Origin: Hypericum androsaemum
Taxonomy: Eukaryota > Streptophyta > Magnoliopsida > Malpighiales > Hypericaceae
NCBI GenBank assembly: GCA_963995505.1
Contig: OZ023180.1
Coordinates: forward strand, 6,855,263-6,919,262
Length of the DNA stretch: 64,000 nucleotides
Reading direction: 5' to 3'
Of the stretch, positions 11,590 through 24,029 are shown piece after piece. Below the pieces are notes generated by a model, which was not told where the DNA came from, ran no database searches, and was given only the letters and a program-made list of their open reading frames with translations. Positions within the stretch are counted from its first letter, which is position 1, and the number at the start of each line of letters is the position of its first letter. Both the position numbers and the translations under genes were made by a program.

Positions 11590-14500
11590 ATGGCATCGTC
11601 AAGCACCGTACCAATGCCAGCGGTTCCGGGAACTGTCCACGCAGAAAGGCCGGCCAAGTTCAACGGTACCGAGTTCAAGAGGTGACAACAGAAGATGACA
11701 TTCTATCTGACCACGCTCAACCTAGTTCGGTTCCTGTAAGAGGAAGCACCGAAGATAGCAGAAAATGAGACGGATCAACAGAAGATCAACGCTCTCGACG
11801 CGTGGAGTCACAGCAACTTCCTGTGCCAGAACTATGTCCTGAATGGACTACACGATACGCTCTACAATGTCTACGCAGAAGCCAAGACCGCTAAGGAGCT
11901 GTGGAGTTCACTCGAGAAGAAGTACAAAACGGAGGATGCAGGGACGAAGAAATTCATCGTCGGACGATTCTTCGACTTCAAGATGGTGGACTCCAAGAAG
12001 GTCATCGACCAAGTGCAGGAGTTGCAGCTGATCCTTCACGAGATCCAGGCCAAAGGGATGCAACTCAGCGAATCCTTCCAAGTAGCTGCGATGATCGAGA
12101 AGCTCCCCCTGCTTTGGAAGGACTTCAAGAGCTACCTCAAGTACAAGAGGAAGAACATGGGCCTAGAAGACCTGATCGTGAGACTTAGGATCGAGGAAGA
12201 CAACCAAAAGTCTGAAGTCAAGCAAGGCAAGGCCAACTCTGAGACCACCGTGCACCTCGCCGAGGGAAAATGTGGCAAGAAGAGGAAGAAGTCTGGGGAT
12301 AAGTAGGAGAAGCAAGAGCCCAAGAAGAAAAAGAACAAGAAGATCAAGGGCGACTGCTACAACTGCGGCAAACCCGAACACATGGCTAAGGACTGTCGCC
12401 AGCCGAAGAAGGACGACCAAGGAAAGGCTAACCTGGCTGAAGACTTGTCCTAGATGGATCTGTCAGCCGTGGTGTTTGAAGCCAACCTGGTGGACAATCC
12501 GAGAGAGTGGTTTGTGGACACAGGAGCTACCCGCCACATCTGCTCGGACAAGGAGATGTTCTCGAGCTATATCCCGATCACCGACCGAAAGCTATTCATG
12601 GGAAACTTCGCAACGTCCAAGATTGTCGGTCTGAGTAAGGTGGTCCTGAAGCTGACCTCAGGAAAGGAACTAACCCTCAAGGATGTGCTGCATGTCCCGG
12701 ACATCCGCAAGAACTTAGTTTTCAGCTCACTGTTAAGCAAAACCGGTCTTAAGCTTGTATTTGAGGCTGATAAGTTTGTACTGACTAAAGCGGGTCAATT
12801 CATAGGAAAGGGTTATCTAGAAAAGGGGCTATTTAATATGAATGTAATAACTGTACATCGCACCTTTAACGGTAAAAATAAAATTAACGTTTCTTCTTAC
12901 TTGGCCGAGTATTCTAATTATGGCATGGTAGATTAGGACACGTAAATTTAAACTCGCTAAGAAAGTTAGTAAGTTTAAATTTATTACCGAATCTAGAGTT
13001 CAACCATCCGATAAATGTGAAGTATGTGTGGAAGCTAAAATAACCAAAGCACCTTTCCATTCGGTGGAAAGAAGTACTACACCTTTAGAGTTAATTCATA
13101 CGGACACTTGCGATATAAAACACGTGCAAACTAAAGGCGGGAAGAAATACTTCATCACGTTTATCGATGATTATACGAGATACTGTTACGTATATCTCCT
13201 AAAGGGCAAAGACGAAGCTCTTGATGCCTTTAAAAGATATAAGAATGAGGTTGAAAATGAACTTAGCGTGAAAATCAAAATGATCCAAAGTGATCGAGGG
13301 GGAGAATATGTAGCTCCGTTTGATGAACTCTGTCAAGAATAAGGCATTATTCATCAGATGACTGCTCCATACTCACCTCAATCGAATAACGTAGCTGAAC
13401 GCAAAAATCGAACTCTTAAGGAGATGATGAACGCTATGTTGATTAGCTCGGGCTTACCCCAGAACATGTGGGGGAAAGCTGTGCTCTCAGCTAACCACAT
13501 TCTAAACAAGTTGCCACACAAGAAACGGGATAAAATACCATATGAACTATGTAAAAGAAGGAAGCCTTCCTACGGTTACCTTAAAGTGTGGGGGTGCCTA
13601 GCAAAGGTCGAAGTACCTAAGCCTAAGCAGGTGAGAATAGGACCCAAGACCATTGATTGCATCTTTATCGGATATGCACAAAATAGTAGTGCTTATCATT
13701 TTTTGGTGCATAAATCTGAAAATTCTGAGATAAATATGGGAATGGTCATAGAATCAAGGAACGCAGCAACGTTCTTTGAGAATAGCTTTCCTAATAAGAA
13801 AAGAAAGGAAGGAAGTCCAAAGAAAAGGGCTCACGAGACTACGCAAGGGTCAAATCTGAAAGATGATGGACCTAGATGCAGTAAACGGACGAAGGTAACC
13901 AAATCTTTTGGTCCGAATTATCTAACCTATGCGTTAGAAGATGAACCCAGGATAATCCAAGAGGCATTGTCCAGTTCAGATGCTCCTCTCTGGAAGGAAG
14001 CTATCAATAGTGAGATAGAATTCATTATGCAAAACCACACGTGGGAAATCGTTGATCTCCCACTGGGCTGCAAACCTTTGGGATGCAGGTGGATCCTAAA
14101 AAGGAAATACAAAGCTGATGGATCAATCGACAAGTACAAAGCTCGATTGGTAGCTAAGGGGTTCAAACAGAAGGAATGATATAATTTCTTTGACACCTAT
14201 TCACCGGTCACAAGAATCACATCAATTAGAGTACTCATAGCTGTTGCGGCACTCTATAACCTCGAGATCCACCAAATGGATGTAAAAATAGCTTTCCTAA
14301 ATGGAGAACTGGAAGATAAGATATACATAGAGCAACCTGAAGGGTTTGTGACTCCCGGTCAAGAGCATAAAGTGTGTCGGCTAGTCAATTCACTATACGG
14401 GCTAAAACAAGCGCCAAAACAGTGGCACGAGAAATTTGACAGGACAATGCTGTCGAATGGATTTAAGATCAATGAGTGCGATAAATGTATTTACATTAAG

Positions 14501-15479
14501 AGCACACCTGAAGCTTACGTAATTGTATGTCTCTACGTAGATGACTTACTAATTATGAGAAGCAATAAAGAGGTTATTGTGAAAACTAAGAACATGTTAA
14601 AGAACCATTTTGACATGAAAGATATGGGTCTGGCAGACGTCATACTAGGGATAAAAATCTCTAGGAAAGCTGACGAAATTACCTTGACGCAATCCCACTA
14701 CGTGGAAAACGTGCTCAAGAAATTTGAAGCTTTTGACAAACCTCCGGTTAAGACTCCAGTAGATTTGAATCTACACTTAGCCAAGAATCGAGGGGACCCA
14801 GTATCTCAACTGAGGTATGCGCAGATTATCGGGAGCTTGATGTATTTAACAAATTGCACACGTCCCGATATTGCGTACTCAGTTAGTAAGCTTAGTAGAT
14901 TCACAAGTAATCCAGGGAAGGATCACTGGCTAGCTCTGGAAAAGATTTTACGGTACTTAAAACATACCATAAATCATGGCATACATTATGCTAAATATCC
15001 AGCTGTATTAGAAGGATACAGTGACGCAAACTGGATATCAAACACTAAGGACTCTAAATCCATGAGTGGATATGTATTCACCATAGGAGGAGGAGCTGTG
15101 TCTTGGAAGTCCTCTAAACAAACGTGCATAGCTCGATCCACCATGGAGTCGAAGTTTATAGCACTAGACAAAGCTGGGGAAGAAGCTGAATGGCTCAGAA
15201 ACTTCCTAGAGGATATTCTGTGCTGGAGAAAACCGGTGTCTCCCGATACATTGTGATAGCATGTCTGCAATCGGGAGAGCACAAAGTACAATATACAATG
15301 GAAAGTCTCGACATATCCGTCGGAGACACAATACCGTTAGACAGTTGATCTCTAGTGGGGTGATCACCATTAATTACGTAAAGTCCAAGGACAACTTAGC
15401 TGATCCTTTTATGAAAGGAATCAATAGAGATCAAATGTACAACGCAGTAAGGGGAATGGGATTAAAATACACACACTAA
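11590..15479 (+). pseudogene. Copia 1 gag-pol polyprotein, inactivated
   Basis: Starts at ATG 11590. Gag carries a UBN2-type domain and a CCHC knuckle (CYNCGKPEHMAKDC, about 12356). Protease shows WFVDTGATRHIC (about 12508). The integrase core is at about 13080-13540 with DRGGEY, the RT has YVDDLLI (about 14540) and the RNase H region begins at about 15000 with YSDANW. Stops interrupt it at 11683, 11737, 12304, 12451, 13340 and 14177. Frame changes occur near 12910 (LWHGRLGHVN continues in another frame) and near 15245. Several stops sit where Trp or Gln is expected, consistent with C-to-T or G-to-A decay. The domain order and lengths otherwise match an intact copia polyprotein of about 1300 residues. 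Confidence 0.93.
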
Positions 15480-16022
15480 AGAACGTCTATAGCGATAACT
15501 CAACCATGATGAGTGGAGATCCCACAAACTTGGTTCAATGAGATAACTAAATTATAGAGGGTTCAGTTAATCACCTGGAACCTATCTCATTCTCAGAAGC
15601 TGCCCAGGTGTTAGCCTGCAGTGGTGTGGTAAGGTTAAGCATTACGCTTTTAATGATTCCTATACCTTGATAAATGTGGAGTATGGCAGGATATTCCTGA
15701 TAGGAGATCACCTATGTAAGTGTGAAGTGAGACCGCTTCAAATGGGAAAAACACTTATGAATCCAAGAAATGGTCCATGGCCGAAACAGACACAACGTGA
15801 GAACCCAAATATACTAGGGTTATTATTGTGTAAATGTTATTATCTTGGTTTACGCCAAAAGCTGACGGTTCAAGACATCACGTTCACCGAGCAGCGAGTA
15901 AATCCGATAACATATTACTAGAGAAGGTTCAAAGCCGCAAGCTACCTGTCTCGATGCAATAATAACACGTCAGAACTTTCGATTAGAGTCTGCATGCATT
16001 GGTCATCATTCATGTGGGGGAT

Positions 16023-16956
16023 TGTTGGATTTGTGAATGAGCCCAAAGAAGGCCCAAAGTCCAAAAGTCCAAAAGGGAAAATGGAAAGTGCCATCCCACA
16101 TTGGAAAGTGGCACCAACTTTTCCTAGTTTATAAGGAGAAGCTCCTTGTTAGCTAGGAAATAAGTTGACCACCTGAAAGGATAGCCAACTCGGACCGCGG
16201 CGAGGATGGTGTGTAGCACCATCCGAGCACGCGCTCGTGCACGCACACGCGCGTGCGCATGGCGCATTGGACGCAGGTCGACATGGGCGCTTTGTGGCGC
16301 ACTTGGCACTTTGCATGTGCACATCATCGCGAGGAGCTGGAGGAGCCTTAAGTATTTTGCCCGGGTCTGGAGAGAGCTGTGCAGCTACCAAAGTGATGAG
16401 GAGCTGCGAGCACCTTCCAGGATGGCCACCGAAGAGGCACGAAGGGCTAAAATGTCCAGGAGACTTCCAAAAGGCCGAAGGGTTGCGAGATCCCTCGTGA
16501 AAGGGCGACAGCACAGTCTGGGGGTGCCTGGAAGGATCCAAAAGCCACCGAAGGGCCACGAGCGCAGCCAGCCTACCTGCTGACCGAACGAACGCGTCCC
16601 TTCGGGGTGGCTGCTTCCCTGCCTCCTCCAACCTATAAATAGGTTTGCCCCCTTGCCATTTTCCTCATCCCAGCAACAAAGTGCATTCCGTAGCATTGTT
16701 GTCTTCTTCTCTCCCCTGTCTTCACTTACAAAGAGTTCGAAAGTTCTGGGTATATAAGGGTTCGCCCGAAAGTTTTGAGATACGTGTGCAACGTTCTTGG
16801 AAATGCCCGAATAGTCGTTGTATCTTGGAGACGATTGCCGTAGCTCGTACCGCACTGAAATATACGGGGCAATCTCGTCTTACGGAGAAAGTATCCAACA
16901 CTTGCCTCGACTGCCGTAGATCCTAATCAAATACACCAACCCTCCGATCAACAACA
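16023..16956 (+). repeat. 3' LTR of copia 1 (long form)
   Basis: 934 bp, TGTTGG...CAACA, directly after the polypurine tract. It holds a GC-rich block (about 16195-16570) with short inverted repeats (GATGGTG...CACCATC) and alternating GCAC/GCGT runs, absent from the 5' LTR. The TATA box is near 16634. Open frames inside it on both strands are incidental. Confidence 0.93.
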
Positions 16957-18553
16957 TATTTTACATAAAGTTAATTTCAGTAGCCCAAAGAAAACACAAA
17001 GTTAATAATTTTATGGTTCCCAACTTCGCCATATAAACCTTAAAAAAAACCTGTATTGCCTTCGTCGCCCATGTGACTCTCGAGTTTAAATAGGGATTAA
17101 AAAAAATTCAAATCTTGTAGGTCAATGCCCTCGCCCTATTTTACGGGTCTAGGATACGTTAGATCTAGGATAATATAAGGGTATGGATTAACTTTTAAAA
17201 TAATTGTTTAGGTTTCAATAAGGTTTATATAGATCCACACCCCGACTCTACCTCTATTTAAATCTATCTATATTAACATATAAATATTATTTTTTAATTC
17301 TAAAACTTTATACGATTCTTGTAATGAAGAAAGACAAGATTATTCACTTTTGGGCTTAAAATTAAGCATTGTTATTGAGTGTAAAAATAGAGGTAAATGT
17401 GAGTGTATTTGTTAATGATTTAGACTAAAATGTTCAAATTATTTGTAAGTTAATGAGTTCACGAGTAAGACTTGTATCTTGATTTAAACCTTAAGAACCA
17501 TGCGGATCTAAACCTGAATCCTCGATCTAGGGTAAGTTAGCGTTTGGGTGCTACCTCTAAATGTAAGTTTGGGTTTAGAATTTATCTCAAAATCTAGGAC
17601 TAGATTTGAATCCTATAAAATCTTACCCTATCCATTATGTTCAAACACTATGTCTCCATACGTGAACCGAAAATGCGGCCCAGCTAACGTAAGGAGGTCA
17701 ACCGCACCGACCTTCCCAAAACCCATGGGCTAATTCAATTTGCATTCGCTAAACTACTTGCATTTATGAATGTAATTGCTTTTTTGCGTGTAGATCCAGT
17801 GGGAGAACAGAAAGTCCGCTCTGATCCAGAAGTGCCTTTGACTCGACTCGACTCTTCTAAAAATGTTGTTTTAAAAAATGCAGTTTGGTTGGTTGTATTG
17901 TGACTTGGGTTGATTTGAGTCATTTTTATACCAAAATTTAGAAGGTGGTTAGACTCGCTAGTTCTTTTGAATGATTGGCCAATCCAGATGATCATTATTT
18001 ATTTTTTCTGGAAAAAAATAAATTTATATTTTGTTAGATTAAAAATATTAAATTAGAATTCTGATTTTTCAATGATAAAATTTGTAATGAGATTAAAAAT
18101 TATTTAGAATTATTTAATATTTTAATGTCAAATATAATTAATAATAAAATATTTTAAAAATCCTATGGATTGAAGTGTGGTACAACTAGTTTGGAAAACA
18201 AATTCACATTAAAGTCCTAGTCCATTTTGAAAAACATTGCGTATTACGACTTGGCACTCCAAAGTCACCAACAACTCTGGCGGGACATATTCAGTATAAA
18301 AAAATGAGTTGGGCCAAAAGCATTCAATCCAGCCCGCAACACAAAATAAAAGAGCCCAAGTCCATGTCTTCATCTCCCCAAACTCTCCCTCCCCCTCTGT
18401 CCTCTAAAACAAACTTAATCCAAAGCTAAACCTCTTCTCCTCTTCCATTTCTGACCTTAATCTCCGTACCTACCAATCTGTGGTAAACAATGTACGTCAT
18501 GTGCGGCAATGTAGGGGATAAAGAATAAGGATCACTTTCCCTATACTTATTCA
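16957..18553. other. AT-rich intergenic DNA
   Basis: No gene is recognised. Near 17537-17652 a short segment is bounded by TAGCGTTTGGGT and, inverted, TAGTGTTTGAAC, with a palindromic centre (ATCTAGGACTAGAT), possibly a small MITE. 18360-18500 is pyrimidine-rich, like a leader, but no ORF of note follows before the G1 element inserts. Confidence 0.4.
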
Positions 18554-18588
18554 TGTTGAGATAAAAAATAAACCCGGCCTTTGGTTGG

Positions 18589-19080
18589 TCATTGAGCAAC
18601 AGGCCTAGTCATCGAGTAACTGGCCTAGGGCTTGGTCATCAAGCACCCGACCTGAGGCACTAGTCATCGAGCACCCGGCTTGAGGCACTGGTCATCGAGC
18701 AACCGACATGGGGCCTTGGTCATCGAGCACCCGGCCTGGGGGCTTTGGCATGGAGTAGCCGGCTTGGCCCTAGTCATCGAGCACCCGGCCTGATCATCGA
18801 GCAACCGGCCTGGGGCCTTGGCTTCGAGCAGTCGACCTAGGACCTTGGCATCGAGCAGCCGACCTAGGATGTTTGCATCGAGCAGCCCGCCTGGTCATTG
18901 AAAAGCCGGCTTAGGCTTGGTCATCGAGTACCCCTCCTGAGGCATTGGTCATCCAATATCCGGCTTGGGGCACTAGTCATCGAGCAACCAACCTTTGGTT
19001 GGCATCGAGTAACTGGCCTGGGGCCTTGGTCATTAAGCAACCGGCCTGGGTCCTTGGCATCGAGTCATCTACCTCGAGTC
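18589..19080 (+). repeat. Minisatellite in G1 LTR, about 28-bp unit
   Basis: About 19 imperfect tandem units of 20-29 bp, each starting TCATCGAGCA and continuing with CCGGCCTGGGGCCTTGG. Units vary in length and drift towards the ends. No spacers are present, so it is not a CRISPR-like array. Confidence 0.9.
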
Positions 19081-19494
19081 CTGATTATGTTGAGACTGAT
19101 GACAGTAGACCGCTTTGGTCTATTGTCTTTGGTCCACTTCGGCTTGTTCTTGGATGACAAACATCCATCCTTGATAAATTTGCCGTCACTTTAGACTCGT
19201 AGGTCGGAATGAAGAAATTCTTATAGCCATGGATAGGTAGCACCTGTTCCTACAACTTTGTTTTCTAGGGAATTGACTAATTTGGATCAGAAGCAGGTCT
19301 AAACAAAGCACCAAGTTTTGGTGTTGGTTTACTCAGTAGGTCCTATTGGACTTTGGTAGAACCGTCATATCTTTTGACTTAGGCACCGGATTGAGCTATT
19401 TTCTTGGCTATGGAAAAACATGACAAAGATCTACAACTTTGTAGTTTATGACTTATTCAGATTCAAAGAGGAACAAGGTCAAAACTTTATGGCA

Positions 19495-19800
19495 AAGGGG
19501 AACCCGCTTTGGGTTCGAAAGTGGAGCCCGCTTTGGGAAGCAAAGCATCCATTTTTGGGCATGGAGTGCCCGATTTGGATGGCTAAATAGAAGCTGTTTT
19601 GGTGCTTTGGGCCTGTGATGGAGGTGAGCCCACTTTGGGGCTTGGACATTTGCTTCGACTTTGGGGGTAGCCCACTTTAGGCTGGAGCCAGCTTTGAGAA
19701 GCAAAGCGGAAGCGAGAACCCGCTTTGAGAAGCAAAGCGTAGGGGGTGGCCAGCACGCTTTTGGGCTACCTGGGCTTGAGCCCACTTTGGGCTTGGAGGC
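19495..19800 (+). repeat. Second degenerate repeat region in G1 LTR
   Basis: Recurring motifs GAGCCCGCTTTGGG and GAGAAGCAAAGCG appear at irregular spacing. The array is diffuse compared with the preceding minisatellite. Confidence 0.65.
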
Positions 19801-20654
19801 AGTTGTCAATTTTGTTTGAAGGAAGGTTGCTTTGGGCTTTTGGTGTTCGAATCCCGCTTTTGGTGACAGCCTACTCGAGTTTGTTACACAAAGACATTCT
19901 AGTTGGGAACTTAGGCTTGGAATAACAACTATTTTGGAGAGGATGTTCGAGAAGGTCAAGTTAGCTTATTTTTTTCCTATTCTAGGCTAGGATTGCTTGC
20001 TCAGCACGGTCATTAATTGAGGCAAACTTCCCGGGATTGGATCTTGGAGCTAGGTTTTCCTATTTTGAGTTGAGACTTTCCTATGTTGGAGGTGGCTTAG
20101 TTTTTCTTACCTTAAGTCGGGCTAGGTTAAGATGCTCTATATAAGGAGGGTTCCAGCAATAGAGCATGCACCCAACAACACAACAACAAAACTCTACTTT
20201 ACTTTTTCGTATCGTTTTTACTCTTTCCGTAGCCTAGCTTAGTTGTAGCTTAGTTGTAGCCCTTTTTTTCCCCACTCTGGTAGACTACTGCGGATCTGTC
20301 TCAAAAAATCTTGATGTTCTTATACCTTTTTTCCCACAACATATTTTTAGGTGGACCGACCTGGATGAGGAATATATCAGCTTCCCCGTCGCTTGACATC
20401 TGACCTATGATGCACCTCAAATAATGCCAAATAGACAGCAACCTCAACCAGAGGTGGAGGAGGAGCTAGACCTACGCCAACCTCTCGAGGAGTAGCTGGT
20501 ACCCAACCTCAACCAAAGAGTTGACCAGAGGGAGGAATTAGCTGAGATGCTCAGAGTTATGTGGTTCGAACTAAGGAGTGTTCCACGACCGAGGTTTCTC
20601 AAACCCTACCCGGTGGACTTCGACCACATGTCGTATCCACCTTAATACCGCATC

Positions 20655-22992
20655 ATGGGCTTCAGTAATTTCTTGGTGGAAAACAACCAATCATCGGTAG
20701 AGTACCTCGCTCACTTTATCATCCAGTGTGGAGAGTCTGCGACTCAAGGGGGATGGCTATTATGCCAATTTTTGATGATTTTGACCAAGACGGCTTTCAC
20801 TTGGTACATTAGCTTACCGCTGGGCTCGATGCGTGATTGCGATGATATGGAACAGAACTTCCATAACCAATTTCATCAGTTAGAGTCGATCATCACTATG
20901 TCTGACCTTGCTTGTATGCAACAACTTGAAGGCTATGAGTTGGCAGAAAAATTCATCATACACTTTTGCAAGGCTAAGAGTCAGTGTCCAACCAACCTCT
21001 CAGAGTACGAGCTTGTGGCCATGGCCGTACACCGACTCTCCTACCTCCTACGTAAGAAGCTAGGAGTGGAGAGATTCTGAGCCCTCAAGGCAACCCTGGT
21101 GCAATAACTCATCAATGAGAAGGATAGGAGAGCCTCCTCTTCGAAAGGTACTTACCACCGCTATGACCCTACATTTGAAATTGACCAACTTGGTGATGAG
21201 CAGGGCTTCGAGGAAGGTCAAATGGTAGAAGAGATGGCGGCTGAGCTCAAGAAGGGTAAGCCATACGAGTGTGACAGTGTAGTCTATAAGAAGATGATGG
21301 TCCCGAATGAGTTCAACCATCCAGGAAATCCATCTCAGCAGAGCAAAGGCTTCAACAAAGTTGACCGAGAATACGTTTGATATCACAAAGGCTGACGAGA
21401 TTTTTGACATTCTTCTCAAAAACGGTCAGATTGTGCTACCACCCAGCCATAAGATCCACTAGGAGAAGGAGCTGAAGGGCATGAAGTTTTGCAAGTGGCA
21501 TGTGAGCAAGTCACACAATAGAGCTAATTATTTGGTCTTCTGTAATCAAGTGCAGCAGGTGATCAAGGATGGACGTCTGAGGTTTCCCAAAGACTGAGGG
21601 AGAAACTCGAGGGGTAGGGGGGGCAAGGCAGACCTGAAGGCAAGATGGGCAACAAGCTGGTCACCACCCGAGGATGATGAAGTTCTTCCCTCCTAGGGTC
21701 ACTGAGGATAAGTGAAAGGTTCACCACCCCCACATGAAGGTGGATCTTTGAGAAGGGGTTAAGCCATGCTAAAGTGTCTTCAATCGACTTGGAGATGAAG
21801 TAGTTGCACTGGCACCATCGGCCTTAACAAAGACCCAAAGATGACATCTTCGAGGAAGGTCCAAGCCCAGAAGCAAGTCACACGGGACTTTGAGAGATGT
21901 TTTGCTGAGTAAAGAGCTCAACTCGAACAATAGGAGGCTCTCCTCATTTTTTCGCTGGCTCAATCTCATTTGGGTTAGAGGCCGATATGAGAAGACCAAG
22001 GACCCCAAGGTGAATAAGGGAAAGGCTGCGATGGACCTTGAGGTGAGTTCGACAAAGTACCCGATGACCTAATAGGGAAGCTAACATGCAAGTGGGTAAC
22101 CAAGGTCAAGAGTGAAGTTCGACAAGTGGAGGAGACCCAATAACTCACTTGATATATCGCATCCAACTAGAAAGGGAAGGAGGTCATGGTCGACCTTGAC
22201 ATTGGATATGTCAGGTTCATGACATTCTCCAAGGAGGTACCAATCAACATGGTGTTCACCCTCCCAGCCATCTTTGGACCAAAGGACAACTAGCTTAGTC
22301 ACTTGGAAGGAGACGTGATTGAGAACGAGCATGGAGAGATGGAGATAGGAGAGAAGTCTTCAACGGTCCCTGTTATAGAAGACTTCAGTAATAACAACAC
22401 CATTGCAAGGCTGACTAGGATCATGTGCGAGCACCTCAAGCCTTTGTATATCATGGCTCATATCTTTAGGAAGCCGGTAGGAAGGATCCTCGTGGACAAT
22501 GAGGCTACCGTCAACATCATCCCTCAATCACTACTCCAGAAGTTGAACAAGGAGAGGTAGACGCTGATGCCAACCGATATGGTCATGACAGACTTCACCG
22601 GTAAGAGTACCTGCCTGCTCGGGATGCTCGCGACTGAAGTCAGTATCGACTCCGAAAGTAGAGAAGTCACATTCTTCTTCATAGACGCGATGACTTCCTA
22701 CAACTACTTGTTGGGAAGGGAATGGATCCATTCAGCTTAAGTCATCCCATCTTTCCTTCACCAGTTCTTGATTCAATGGAAGCCAGATGGCAAGGTAGAG
22801 ATCGTGGCCATCGATGCCAACCCTTTCTTAACGGTGGACAATTGTGTTGAAGCGGCCTTCTATGATGTCTCCATGGTACCCACCAGTGTAGCAAGGAGTG
22901 ACATCGACGATCAGTTTGCCAGGTATGTGAGCTCCATCGAAAGGGAGGTACCTTCCACCCAACGACCGGTTAGTGCCGCACTCGGGATTTAG
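20655..22992 (+). pseudogene. G1 gag and protease region, inactivated
   Basis: 20655-21080 encodes a retrotransposon gag domain (YLAHFIIQCGESA, then FTWYISLPLGSM and FHNQFHQLE), the usual Ty3/gypsy pattern. Further fragments follow in more than one frame. 22303-22992 has GRILVDNEATVNIIP, in the position and shape of a retroviral-type aspartic protease active site, but with Asn-Glu replacing the usual Asp-Ser/Thr-Gly spacing, followed by LLGREWIH. Multiple stops break the frame. No RT, RNase H or integrase motif is found before the 3' LTR remnant. Confidence 0.82.
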
Positions 22993-23188
22993 CCTAGCAT
23001 GAACAACATAACACAACCAACTACTTTACTTTTCTCTTGTATCATTTTCCTTTCCGTAGCCTAACGTAGATTTAGCCTAGCATAGCATAGCTCTATCACT
23101 TTTTTCTCCCTCTCTGTTATGCCGACCAAGAAACAAATACCCCTGTCTCGGAAAATCTTAACTTTTTTGTACCATTTTTCCCGCAACA
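22993..23188 (+). repeat. Truncated 3' LTR of G1
   Basis: About 196 bp matching the last part of the 5' LTR (20165-20341), with shared ACTTTACTTTT, CTTTCCGTAGCCTA and TTTTTCCCGCAACA. The U3 part and minisatellite are missing. Confidence 0.75.
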
Positions 23189-24029
23189 ATTAAAAAATTT
23201 AATGAAGTCGTACTAAAAATTGTGCCATTTAGACTCTAAAAAATTGCGATATTTAGCTTGTACTTTTTAAATTGGGACAAATAAAACCTTCAGCCCGTAT
23301 TTTCTAGTGGCTTGTCAACATATGCATGCCATCCACATCCATGTCAATTTGCTAAGTCATCATGTTGGCATCAAATTAAAAAATTAGAAATCTAAAATAA
23401 AATTTTAAAAGTCTAAAAAGCCAAAACCACAAAAGTAAATTCTAACTGTAAAATTAAAACCACCACGTCAGCGAAAATTGGAACATAAAAAGCATCCATC
23501 ACTATGATTTTAAAAAACGATCTAGAGGGATCGATCCAAAATTTCTCTTAATCTCCGGATCAACTGGTCCAACCAGTTGAATTACCGATCAGACATGAGA
23601 TTTTTAATTAAAAATATATATTAGCTATTATATAGTATTAAAAACATCAAATATTAGCAATATTGTCTAACTTTATTATAAATTATAATATATAAGTACC
23701 AAAATTATAATTTAATCACTTTTAGATTTTAAATAATATTTTATTTCAAAAAGTATACAAATTTTTTGGGCTATTCAGTTTGATTGGAAAAATTGGTAAA
23801 TTTTCTTTTAAAAAAAGGAAATAAATAATACTTTTCTCTTGTCTATTTGTTGTGTTAAATGCGACAAATAATTTATTGATGATTTATGAATAGAATTTTT
23901 CAGTCGTTATTCTTATTTGTCGTCTTAAAATAATTTATTTGAAATCAAAATATTAGATGCAATAAATTTGACTTGATTAACAAAAGTAGTGGATTTATAT
24001 ATTGGCAATGCCCACTACGTCGACGTTAT
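23189..24029. other. AT-rich spacer including left edge of the FMO-locus repeat
   Basis: No gene. 23800-24005 resembles the last unit of the tandem array at 58940-59720 (TTAAATGCGACAAATAA, TTATTGAT, then GTGGATTTATATATT). This places the left edge of duplicated block A here, before the LINE insertion. Confidence 0.6.

Larger units (their letters stand above)
11066..16956 (+). mobile_element. Copia 1: full-length Ty1/copia LTR retrotransposon
   Basis: LTRs begin TGTTGG and end CAACA, and the element is flanked by a perfect 5-bp duplication TATTT (11061-11065, 16957-16961). The order is gag, protease, integrase, reverse transcriptase, RNase H, as in Ty1/copia. A polypurine tract GTGGGGGAT abuts the 3' LTR. 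The gag and pol wording resembles the Bianca-like copia lineage (inference from memory). The reading frame carries several stops and two frameshifts, so this copy is not autonomous. The LTRs are unequal in length (496 and 934 bp). Confidence 0.96.
18554..20341 (+). repeat. 5' LTR of G1
   Basis: 1788 bp with two internal minisatellite regions, a TATA box CTATATAAGGAGG near 20138 and a CT-rich R/U5 that recurs at 22993-23188. Confidence 0.8.
18554..23188 (+). mobile_element. G1: Ty3/gypsy-like element with gag and protease only
   Basis: The 5' LTR starts TGTTGAGATAAA and ends CCCACAACA (18554-20341). A short 3' LTR remnant ends CCCGCAACA at 23188. The flanking pentamers ATTCA (18549-18553) and ATTAA (23189-23193) match at four of five bases and are taken as the target duplication. 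Between the LTRs lie a Ty3-type gag and an aspartic-protease-like region, with no integrase or RT. G2 at 38.7 kb has the same organisation and similar protein, so the lack of pol looks like a family trait, as in TR-GAG elements. Confidence 0.8.

Noticed and set aside
16149..16855. Overlapping ORFs of 125-160 codons on both strands
   Set aside because: They lie entirely within the GC-rich part of the copia 1 3' LTR and are absent from the 5' LTR.
18589..19080. Possible CRISPR-like array
   Set aside because: Repeats are head-to-tail with variable length and no unique spacers, and they lie inside a plant LTR.
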